A stretch of 64,000 nt of DNA. Source: Halobacterium rubrum. GTDB lineage: Archaea; Halobacteriota; Halobacteria; Halobacteriales; Halobacteriaceae. A program made the translations under genes and the position numbers. Below are positions 26,533-33,809 of this stretch, piece by piece (the first letter of the stretch is position 1; every line of letters begins with the position of its first letter). The notes under the pieces were generated by a model. It made no database searches. It saw only the letters and a list, made by a program, of their open reading frames with translations, and was not told the origin of the DNA. The stretch spans positions 310,001-374,000 of the forward strand of contig NZ_JAJQQZ010000003.1 of NCBI RefSeq assembly GCF_021729015.1, given 5' to 3'.

Positions 26533-26969
26533 GCCGCGGCGTCTCCACGGCGCTGGGATACGTGCTCAACCTGGGCGTGGCGACGCTGCTGATCACGATT
26601 CTCCTGCTGTCCGCCGGGACGCTCGTCGACGACCAGCGCCAGCGCGCCGCCCAGACCGAACTGGAGGTCGTCGGCGAGCGCGTGAACGCCGACCTCGCGG
26701 CGGCCGACCGGCTCGCCCGCACGAACGACCCGACGACGGTCCGCATCGAGGCCGACGTGCCGCGCCGGGTCGCGGGCAGCCCATACGACGTCGCCGTCAA
26801 CGAGAGCGGCAGCGACGAACTCGTGCTCGTCGCCGAGCAGACGGACGTGGACGTGACAATCCCGTTCGACACGACGACCGAGGTGGCTGCCTCGACCGTC
26901 GACAGCGGCGACCTCGCGGTCGTCTACGACCCGGGCAACGACACGCTGGTGGTGACCGACGGTGACTAG
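26529..26969 (+). CDS. Pilin-like protein 3 with class III signal motif
   Basis: 146 residues from the GTG at 26529, which overlaps the previous stop as GTGA; a second GTG at 26520 would add three residues. The start MSRGVSTALGYVLNLGVATLLI has the class III pattern (R-G, then V-S-T-A-L-G and a hydrophobic helix). The soluble part (QTELEVVGERVNADLAAADRLA and DVTIPFDTTTEVAAS) resembles a small pilin-like head. It overlaps the next gene start by several bases. Confidence 0.7.
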   Translation: MSRGVSTALGYVLNLGVATLLITILLLSAGTLVDDQRQRAAQTELEVVGERVNADLAAADRLARTNDPTTVRIEADVPRRVAGSPYDVAVNESGSDELVLVAEQTDVDVTIPFDTTTEVAASTVDSGDLAVVYDPGNDTLVVTDGD

Positions 26970-27756
26970 CCCCGGCGACAGCCCGTCAGTCCGAGGTGAC
27001 GACTACGACGAGGACGACGCCGACGCTCCCGGAATCGGCGCGGGCCGCGGGATCAGTGACGTCGTCGGATTCGTGCTCGTGTTCGGCCTCGTCGTGACGG
27101 CCGTCGGCGTCGTCACGGTCGGCGGCTTCCAGGTGCTCGACGACGCCCGCGACAGCCAGCAGGCCACCAACGCCGAACAGGCCCTAGACGTCCTCGACGG
27201 CAACGTCGAAGACCTCGCCGTCCGCGGCGCGCCGCGCCGCAGCACCGAGATACTGCTGTCCGACGCCGAACTCACGTTCGGCGAGCCGGTGACGTTCAAC
27301 GTCACCGCCGGCGGCACAGACTACTACGCGACGAACGTCACTCCGCTCGTGTACGAGGTCGAGGGTGGCGCCGAACTCGTGTACGTCAACGGCGCCGTCA
27401 TCCGGCAGTACGACCAGGGTGCGTACCTCTCGAACGAACCCCGGATGTCGGGCGGTGACCGGACGTTCGTGCCGTTCGTCATCACGCAGGCCAGCTCCGG
27501 TGGCGTGTCGGCCACGAACTCCAGACGGGTTCTGGTCCGCACGGTCGTGGACGGCCGGGACGTCCGCATCTTCGACGACCCCGACACGCGACTGAACGTC
27601 ACGACGCCCCGAGCCACTGCCTGGCAGCGCTACCTCGAAGGCGAACTCGGCGTCGACTGCACTGGCCCCGCGGACGGCCTCGACGGGCGAGTGTCCTGTC
27701 CGCTGCCCGGCGACGAGGTGTACGTCCAGGCGGTCGCCGTCGACGTCTCCGTCTAG
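26962..27756 (+). CDS. Pilin-like protein 4 with long acidic leader
   Basis: 264 residues. The class III motif GRGISDVVGFVLVFGLVVTAVG is present, but it is preceded by an acidic leader of about 30 residues (GDDYDEDDADAP) that is long for a prepilin leader; no nearer in-frame start exists. The rest is a soluble domain with RSTEILLSDAELTFGEPVTFNV and YDQGAYLSNEPRMSGGDRTFV, plus a Cys-containing C-terminus. The GTG at 26962 overlaps the previous gene. Its TAG stop overlaps the stop of the opposite-strand pilin-like gene as CTAG. Confidence 0.7.
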   Translation: MTSPGDSPSVRGDDYDEDDADAPGIGAGRGISDVVGFVLVFGLVVTAVGVVTVGGFQVLDDARDSQQATNAEQALDVLDGNVEDLAVRGAPRRSTEILLSDAELTFGEPVTFNVTAGGTDYYATNVTPLVYEVEGGAELVYVNGAVIRQYDQGAYLSNEPRMSGGDRTFVPFVITQASSGGVSATNSRRVLVRTVVDGRDVRIFDDPDTRLNVTTPRATAWQRYLEGELGVDCTGPADGLDGRVSCPLPGDEVYVQAVAVDVSV

Positions 27757-29099
27757 GAGAGCGTGACGTTCACCGAGTTCTCGGTGACGTGCAGGAACGT
27801 GAGCACGCGGCCGCTCGACGAGTTGTACTCGACGTCCACCGTCGACGCGTCGAGATCGGTGCTGGCGGACTTCCCCGGCGGACTGTTCTTCCCCTTCGAC
27901 GTCACCTCGAGGTCGACGTTGGGCCCCATCTCCGCGAGGTACGTGTTCACCACGTGGCCGACGGAGTCGTTCGACAGCGGCGACGTCCCGTCCTGGTAGG
28001 TCAGGTTCGTTTCACCAGCGAGGTCGAAGTACAGCGACGGCGTCTTCTCGTCTGCGCCGTCGCACTCGTAGGTGAACGACGACGACGAGTTCTGTCCCTC
28101 GGTCCACGCCGTGTCGTTTTGCCACTCGTGGACCGTGCCGCCGTCCTCGTACGTGGCGAGGACTGTCGGACCGTCGCCCTTGCAGGGGTTGCCGCCGTCC
28201 AGTTCCACCTCGAAGCGGTCCGTCCCGCCGTCGTCGGCGATCAGCGCCCAGTGCAGGTCGTTGAACGACGACGCCTTGTCCGGGTACATCGCGAACGCCA
28301 GGTTCTCGATGGGTTCGTCGTCGCCGAGACCGCGGAGTTCGATTGGCGTCTCCCGCAGCGTGTAGCTCCCGCCGTCACCGCGCGCGACCAGCTCCAGTTC
28401 GACCTGATTCGTCGACTCGTTCACCGTTACGTTGCCCGTCGAGCGTTCCCGGAAGAACTGCTCCCAGCCCCGGTAGTAGTCGGAGTCCACCCGGACGACG
28501 ACAGTGCCCCCGGACAGCGGATTCGACCGGTTCTCGGTCGGGAACTTCGACACGTCGACCTCGTCGGTCGTCACCCGCGCTCGCGGCGCTCCAGCGAACG
28601 TCGACGCCTCCCCACCGACGCGAATCACGGGCAGCGTCAGTGTCGCGCCCTGGTAGTTGAACTCCGGCGGCGACAGCATCTCGGAGCCAGCGCCGCGCGT
28701 CCGCCAGACGCCGCCGCCCTGGAACGCCACCGTCGTCTCCCCGCGCTCGTACAGCAACGCGCCCATCGTCGTGTTCACGATGGGGTCGCCGACCTCGCTG
28801 CCGTTCTCGTCGAGCCGCACCACCGAGATGCGGCCGGCGTCGGGGTCGACGCGGTACTGGCCGTTCCGCGAGTTCGACAGCGATACCGACTGGCTGTCGG
28901 TCTGTCCGAGCGCCACTACCGCAGCCCGGCTGTCCAGCTGGCTGAGGGACTGCTCGACGCGCTGCGTGTTCGTCGCCTCCTGTGCGCTGTCGAGCGCGGG
29001 TCCCGCGAGCGCGACGATGGCCGTCACTCCGAGAGCGGTGATGCCCAGCAGCAACACTAGGCCGATGGTCTCGGCCTGCCCCCGACCCCCGCGTGTCAT
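27753..29099 (-). CDS. Pilin-like protein 5 (large), reverse strand
   Basis: 448 residues. The N-terminus TRGGRGQAETIGLVLLLGITALG is a class III-type leader and helix as in archaeal pilins. The remainder is a large surface domain with many N-x-S/T sites and a few cysteines (NPCKGDGP, FTYECDGADEK). It is convergent with pilin-like gene 4, sharing CTAG at the stops, so it belongs to the cluster although transcribed separately. Probably a minor pilin or tip-like subunit. Confidence 0.7.
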   Translation of the reverse strand: MTRGGRGQAETIGLVLLLGITALGVTAIVALAGPALDSAQEATNTQRVEQSLSQLDSRAAVVALGQTDSQSVSLSNSRNGQYRVDPDAGRISVVRLDENGSEVGDPIVNTTMGALLYERGETTVAFQGGGVWRTRGAGSEMLSPPEFNYQGATLTLPVIRVGGEASTFAGAPRARVTTDEVDVSKFPTENRSNPLSGGTVVVRVDSDYYRGWEQFFRERSTGNVTVNESTNQVELELVARGDGGSYTLRETPIELRGLGDDEPIENLAFAMYPDKASSFNDLHWALIADDGGTDRFEVELDGGNPCKGDGPTVLATYEDGGTVHEWQNDTAWTEGQNSSSSFTYECDGADEKTPSLYFDLAGETNLTYQDGTSPLSNDSVGHVVNTYLAEMGPNVDLEVTSKGKNSPPGKSASTDLDASTVDVEYNSSSGRVLTFLHVTENSVNVTLS

Positions 29100-29263
29100 G
29101 GCGCCCCGTAGCCACCCCGCGTGCAAGAAGTTGGCGGGCAACCGGAAGCGAACTGACAGGAACGGCCGAAAGAACCCGGAAGCGGCCACAGCGGCGCCGA
29201 ACGAGCGGCGAGTGAACGGCCGTGCCGGGTCACTTCTCACACGCGACACTCACTCGTCGCTGC

Positions 29264-29301
29264 GCGGGCGTGACGGGACTGAGCGAACGCTACGCGTTCG
29301 C
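29264..29301. repeat. Copy of tRNA-Arg 3' end plus hairpin
   Basis: The 17-nt GCGGGCGTGACGGGACT at 29264-29280 exactly repeats 29339-29355, which covers the tRNA-Arg 3' end and its boundary. A perfect 8-bp stem with 3-nt loop (GCGAACGC-TAC-GCGTTCGC) follows at 29283-29301. The copy lies downstream of the tRNA 3' end, where integrase attachment sites usually form. Confidence 0.7.
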
Positions 29302-29339
29302 GAAGGTCGTCACGGCCGCGAGTGAACGCCGTGAACGAG

Positions 29340-29412
29340 CGGGCGTGACGGGACTCGAACCCGCGATCTAGAGGTTAGGAACCTCTCGCCGTGTCCGCTT
29401 GGCCACACGCCC
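29340..29412 (-). tRNA. tRNA-Arg (anticodon CCT)
   Basis: Read on the reverse strand: acceptor GGGCGTG/CACGCCC, anticodon stem AGAGG/CCTCT with loop TTCCTAA (anticodon CCT, reads AGG), T arm GCGGG-TTCGAGT-CCCGT, discriminator G. No CCA is encoded. Its promoter lies in the end of the tatA gene. Confidence 0.93.
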
Positions 29413-29439
29413 TCCTGCGAGGAGGGATGGTGTGGCGGA

Positions 29440-29447
29440 GAAAAACG
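29440..29447 (-). promoter_or_regulatory. TATA box of tRNA-Arg
   Basis: Reads CGTTTTTC on the reverse strand, 28-35 nt upstream of the tRNA 5' end at 29412. Confidence 0.5.
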
Positions 29448-29453
29448 GTTACG

Positions 29454-29756
29454 CTAGTTGGCGGCGGTGTCGTCGGCGTCCGTACTGGAGCTCGTCGTGG
29501 TGTCCGTGTCGACGTCCGTGGCGTCCACGTCGGAGTCCTCGGCGTCCGAAGTCGGGTCGGAGCCGTCTTTCATCTCCTGGAGCTCCTGCTCGACTTCCTC
29601 GCGGCCTTTCTGGAACTCGCCGATTGCCTCGCCGCTCGAGCGGGCGAGCTTCGGGATCTTGTTCGCACCGAACAGGAGGACGGCAATGAGCAGGATGACT
29701 GCCCACTCCATGCCGCCCGGCAGCCCGCCGACGAACAGTGGGGTACTGGTGAACAT
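29454..29756 (-). CDS. tatA: Sec-independent protein translocase TatA
   Basis: 100 residues. One membrane helix (EWAVILLIAVLLFGANKIP) with the TatA-type FG, followed by the amphipathic helix KLARSSGEAIGEFQKGREE and an acidic Asp/Ser/Thr tail. It forms part of the twin-arginine translocase, the main export route in haloarchaea; seven predicted Tat substrates lie in this window. The ATG at 29756 is preferred because a TATA box sits 26-33 nt upstream; an upstream in-frame ATG at 29783 overlaps that TATA. Confidence 0.92.
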   Translation of the reverse strand: MFTSTPLFVGGLPGGMEWAVILLIAVLLFGANKIPKLARSSGEAIGEFQKGREEVEQELQEMKDGSDPTSDAEDSDVDATDVDTDTTTSSSTDADDTAAN

Positions 29757-29781
29757 CGCTATCTTGGGGTAGCCTTCTCGC

Positions 29782-29789
29782 AATTATAG
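29782..29789 (-). promoter_or_regulatory. TATA box of tatA
   Basis: CTATAATT on the reverse strand, 26-33 nt upstream of the ATG at 29756; leaderless spacing. Confidence 0.65.
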
Positions 29790-29976
29790 GCTTTATGCTC
29801 CTTCCAGCGATGGTGAAACGACTGCTATCTGGGTTCTCGCGGGCGATACAGCCGCCGTTTGTGTAATTGACACACAGTCGACCAATGCCGGTGGTTCCAG
29901 GTCTGGGCACGCGTGGCGTCCCCGCCGTCGAGTGACCCGCGGACTTTTCCGCCCCTGAACCCAATCCTGTGGCGGT

Positions 29977-30789
29977 ATGACCGACACGAAACAGTCGAAC
30001 TCGACGCGCGAGTACGCCCCCGACCGGGAGCACTCGTTCCCCGACGGCCGCCTGAACGACGTCCTCGAGTACGTGCTGAACGACGAGGAGGTGACCGCGT
30101 ACCTCGAGGCGCAGAACGTCAACCCCGTCAAGCGCAAGGGGTACAACGACCACGGCGCGAAGCACATCGAGATCGTGCGGAATCGCGCGCTACGGCTGTA
30201 CGAGCTGCTGAAGCGCGGCGGCGTCGAGTTCGACGGCGCCGCCGACCAGGGTCTCGACGAGGCCGACGAGTCGGTCATCGTCGCGCTCGCTGCGACCCTC
30301 CACGACATCGGCCACGTGGTCCACCGTGACGAGCACGCCTACTACTCGATTCCGCTGGCCGCCGACATCCTCGACCGCATCCTGCCGGAGTTCTACGACA
30401 CGGCCGACGCCGTCCGCGTCAAGGGCGAGGTGCTGCACGCGATTCTCTGCCACCACACCGAGGAGGACCCGCTGACGACGGAGGCCGGCGTCATCCGGGT
30501 CGCAGACGGCCTCGACATGGAGCACGGCCGGTCGCGGCTGCCCTACGAGCGCGGCGGCCGCGGCATCAACACGCTGTCCAGTCAGGCAATCAAGCGGGTC
30601 ACGCTTCAGGAGGGCGACGAGGCGCCGGTGCTCGTCGAGATCGAGATGCGCAACGCCGCCGGCGTCTACCAGGTGGACAACCTCCTGAAGGAGAAACTCC
30701 ACCGCTCGGGCATCGAGGACGACGTGCGCATCGTCGCGCTGAACTCCACGGGCGAGGGTGACGCACTGGTCGAACGCATCGAACTGTAG
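29977..30789 (+). CDS. HD-domain metal-dependent phosphohydrolase
   Basis: 270 residues. HD-superfamily signature: DHGAKHIEIVRNRAL (first His), ATLHDIGHVVHRDEH (HD), HAILCHHTEEDP and RVADGLDMEHGRS (last Asp). These residues bind two metals and hydrolyse phosphate esters, often of nucleotides; the substrate cannot be told. The C-terminal about 70 residues (APVLVEIEMRNAAGVYQVDNLL) form a separate small domain seen in archaeal members. A single gene, with a membrane protein convergent to it. Confidence 0.85.
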   Translation: MTDTKQSNSTREYAPDREHSFPDGRLNDVLEYVLNDEEVTAYLEAQNVNPVKRKGYNDHGAKHIEIVRNRALRLYELLKRGGVEFDGAADQGLDEADESVIVALAATLHDIGHVVHRDEHAYYSIPLAADILDRILPEFYDTADAVRVKGEVLHAILCHHTEEDPLTTEAGVIRVADGLDMEHGRSRLPYERGGRGINTLSSQAIKRVTLQEGDEAPVLVEIEMRNAAGVYQVDNLLKEKLHRSGIEDDVRIVALNSTGEGDALVERIEL

Positions 30790-30805
30790 CTGGCCGTACC
30801 GGGCG

Positions 30806-31213
30806 TTACGCCGAGACCGACGCCTCGGGGCCGCGCTGCCAGACGTAGACCAGCGACGCGACGGGCGGTCCGGCGAGGATGCCGAGCAAACCGACGATGG
30901 GAATCTCGAGCATGCCGGGCCCGACGAGCGCGGTCACGACGATCGAGACGGGTGCGAGCAGCGCGTACGACCACGCCAGTTCGACGCGGGTTCCGTGTTC
31001 GGCGAGCGTCTCGCTGTCTAACTGGAACAGTACGGCGAGCGTGGTCGTCATCACGGTGACGCCGATGAAAAACGACCCACCGGGAATGCCCCCGGGGACG
31101 AGGTCGAAACTGTACGAGAGCGCCGGGGCAGCGCCCCAGAGGGCGCCCGCCAGCAGTATCAGTCGGCGGTAGCCGACATCGTGGAGGGAGGGCTGGGCGG
31201 ACTCTGTCGCCAT
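30806..31213 (-). CDS. Small membrane protein, four TM segments
   Basis: 135 residues with four hydrophobic segments (LILLAGALWGAAPALSYSF, FFIGVTVMTTTLAVLF, WSYALLAPVSIVVTALVG, IPIVGLLGILAGPPVASLVYV). No motif recognised. It is convergent with the HD-domain gene, 16 bp apart. Confidence 0.7.
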   Translation of the reverse strand: MATESAQPSLHDVGYRRLILLAGALWGAAPALSYSFDLVPGGIPGGSFFIGVTVMTTTLAVLFQLDSETLAEHGTRVELAWSYALLAPVSIVVTALVGPGMLEIPIVGLLGILAGPPVASLVYVWQRGPEASVSA

Positions 31214-31265
31214 ACGGTGTCTGGCTACCGGGGCAGCATAAGCGCAGCGACACCGTCCGCGAGGT

Positions 31266-32390
31266 CTACGCCGTCGCTTCCTGCTCGGGGAGGTCGCTCT
31301 CGTCTTCGAAGCCGTCCTCGAAGACGAACGTCCCGTCGCGCTGGACGACTTCTCCGTCGACCTCGATGAACGAGTCCTCGCTCATGTCGGTGATGAGGTC
31401 CACGTGGATGCCGGAGTCGTTGCGCTCGCGGTCCTCGCCGACGTTCTCCTCGTAAGCGCGGCCCAGCGCCATGTGGACGGTGTCGCCCATCTTCTCGTCG
31501 AACAGCATGTTGTACGTGAACTGGTCGATGCCGCGGTTCATGCCGATGCCCAGCTCGCCCAGCCGTCGGGCGCCCTCGTCGGTCTCCAGAATCTCGTCGA
31601 GAGCTTCTTCGTGCTGGCTCGCCGAGTAGTCGACGACCTCGCCGTCCTCGAACGTGAGCCGGGCGTCCAGAATCTCCTCGCCGCGCCACATCCGCGGCAG
31701 GTCGAAGTGGACGGTTCCCTCCACGCTGTCGGGGACGGGCGCCGTGAACACCTCCCCACCGGGCATGTTGGCGTCGTCGGCGTCGTTCTCGGGAATCATG
31801 CCGTCGACGGACATCGTCAGGTCGGTGTCCTCGCCGGAGACGACGCGCACTTCGCTCGCGCCGTCGAGAATCTCGACCATCTGGGCCTGGAACGCGCGCT
31901 GCTCGTCCCAGTCGCGGTCGACGGCCCGGTAGACGAAGTCCTCGTAGGCCTCGGTGCTCATCTCGGCCTTCTGGGCGTTTCCGGCGGCCGGATACTGGGT
32001 ACCGACCCAGCGCGTCTCCGCGAGTTGCTCCTGGATCTCCGTGTTCGCGCGGCGCGCCGCCGTCTGGTTCTCCGGCGGGACGTCGCTCGTCTCGGCGACG
32101 TTCTCCGAGCCCCGGATGCCGATGTAGGCGTCCGTCTCCTCGAGAGACGCCAGCCGGTGGTCCAGCAGCGTGTAGTCGTCCTCGTCCATCGCTCGCGAGT
32201 ACGCCCGGCTCGCCCGGCTGTTGCGCCACGTCAGCGACGGCCGGGCCCCGATCTCCCCGAGCTTCTCGTACACCGCGACCACGAGGTCCTCGGCCACGGC
32301 CGGGGCGCTGACCTGTACCATGTCCCCGGGTTCGACTTCGACGCAGTCTTCGACGAGAATCTCGGCGTGCCGCCGCACTCTGTCGTCCAT
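31266..32390 (-). CDS. M29-family aminopeptidase (AmpS-like)
   Basis: 374 residues from the ATG at 32390, the usual length of this family of two-metal aminopeptidases. Recognisable parts are the N-terminal VEPGDMVQVSAPAVAEDLV, PAAGNAQKAEMSTEAYEDF in the middle, and the C-terminal active-site block with MNRGIDQFTYNMLFDEKMGDTVHMALG and DSGIHVDLITDMS, which supply Glu, His and Asp metal ligands. It removes N-terminal residues from peptides in the cytoplasm. The MFS gene is divergent. Confidence 0.85.
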   Translation of the reverse strand: MDDRVRRHAEILVEDCVEVEPGDMVQVSAPAVAEDLVVAVYEKLGEIGARPSLTWRNSRASRAYSRAMDEDDYTLLDHRLASLEETDAYIGIRGSENVAETSDVPPENQTAARRANTEIQEQLAETRWVGTQYPAAGNAQKAEMSTEAYEDFVYRAVDRDWDEQRAFQAQMVEILDGASEVRVVSGEDTDLTMSVDGMIPENDADDANMPGGEVFTAPVPDSVEGTVHFDLPRMWRGEEILDARLTFEDGEVVDYSASQHEEALDEILETDEGARRLGELGIGMNRGIDQFTYNMLFDEKMGDTVHMALGRAYEENVGEDRERNDSGIHVDLITDMSEDSFIEVDGEVVQRDGTFVFEDGFEDESDLPEQEATA

Positions 32391-32501
32391 ACATCCACCC
32401 GACTGCGCGCCGACTAAGCCCTGTGGGTAGCGGTCATCCGGCAAGCCAGGTCGCAGTTCGATTCTTTCAAACACCCCGGTGTAGTATTTCGGTTCGTAAC
32501 A

Positions 32502-33791
32502 GTGGCCGAGTCAGGAAGCCCTCTCGCCCTGCTCCGGAACACCGAGTTCGCCGCCCTCGCCGGGACGGCGTTCGCGCGAGCGCAAGCCTACTCCACCATC
32601 CTCATCGCGCTCGCGCTGTACGCCGACGCCTTCGGCACCACCGGGGTCGTCGAGGGGCTCTGGGTCACGGGGTTCGCCGTCGTGCAGGCGTTCATCGTCC
32701 TGCCGCTGGGCCGCGCCGTCGACACCGGCAACGCCAAACGCTGGCTGCTCGCCGGCCTCGCCATCAACGTCGCCGTCTTCGTCGCGTTCGTGTTCGTCTC
32801 CAGCCCCGTCCACGTCCTGCTCGTGCGCGTCGTGCAGGGACTCGGCGCCAGCATCCTCTGGATCACGGGGTCGACGGTCGTCGGCGAAATCGCCACGAAG
32901 GGCGCCCGAGGCCGGTGGCTCGGTGTCTACAATCAGGTGGGCGCCACGTCGTCGTTCCTCGGCGACCTCGTCGGCGGCTACCTCCTCTACGCCTACGGTT
33001 TCACCGAGACGTACGCCTTCCTCGCAGCCATCACTGTCGCCGCAACCGTTCTCGTGTTCGTCGCGCTCCGCGACAACCCCGGCGGGCAGGCCGACGAGGA
33101 CGAACGAACGGGCGTCGAGACGCTCGTCGGCCTGCTGGACATCCCGATGGTGCGGGCACTCGTGGCGTTCCGCACGGCGTTCAGCGTCGGGAAGATGTCC
33201 ATCATCATCTTCCTCCCTATCTACGCTCGCACCCAGTTCGGCGTCGGCGCGTTCGCCATCGGCGCCATCCACGGCGGCGGCAAGCTCGCGAAAGCCCTCC
33301 TCCAGGGGTACATGGGCGACCTCACCGACCGCGTCGGGAAGAAACACTACTTCGTGCTCGTCGGCGCGCTCCTCTACGGCGTCGGCATCGCGATGGTGCC
33401 GCTGGCGCCCCACGCCCAGCGCGCCTTCGAGGCCGTCACCGTCGCCGGTGTGGGGTTCGCGTACACCGTCACACCTGCCGTCGCCACCCTGTTCTCGGCG
33501 TACCTCGTGCTCGGCGTCGCCGACTCCATCCGGCTGCCCGCGAGTATGGCGCTGTTCGTCTCCGAGGGCGAACGCATCGACTCACCCGCCTCGGCGATGA
33601 GCCTGCGCTCCATCTCCTGGAAGGTGGGTCAGGTCGCCGGCCCGCTCTCGGTCGGCCTCATCAAGGACGTGTTCGGGCCGACGACGGCGTTCCTCACCGC
33701 AGCCGCGTTCATCGCCGCCTCGGCCGGCGTGTTCGTCGTCGTCAGGGCTCGCACCCAGATGCCCGACGCGAGGGCCGCGCCGAGCGACTGA
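32502..33791 (+). CDS. MFS transporter
   Basis: 429 residues from a GTG, with about 12 hydrophobic segments. The loop between TM2 and TM3 (LPLGRAVDTGNAKRWL) and the corresponding later loop (GYMGDLTDRVGKKHYF) carry the major facilitator G-x-x-x-D-R-x-G-type signature. The substrate is unknown; the layout resembles drug/H+ antiporters. Convergent with the transducer gene at 33810. Confidence 0.85.
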   Translation: MAESGSPLALLRNTEFAALAGTAFARAQAYSTILIALALYADAFGTTGVVEGLWVTGFAVVQAFIVLPLGRAVDTGNAKRWLLAGLAINVAVFVAFVFVSSPVHVLLVRVVQGLGASILWITGSTVVGEIATKGARGRWLGVYNQVGATSSFLGDLVGGYLLYAYGFTETYAFLAAITVAATVLVFVALRDNPGGQADEDERTGVETLVGLLDIPMVRALVAFRTAFSVGKMSIIIFLPIYARTQFGVGAFAIGAIHGGGKLAKALLQGYMGDLTDRVGKKHYFVLVGALLYGVGIAMVPLAPHAQRAFEAVTVAGVGFAYTVTPAVATLFSAYLVLGVADSIRLPASMALFVSEGERIDSPASAMSLRSISWKVGQVAGPLSVGLIKDVFGPTTAFLTAAAFIAASAGVFVVVRARTQMPDARAAPSD

Positions 33792-33809
33792 CCGACAGGC
33801 GCAGTCCGC

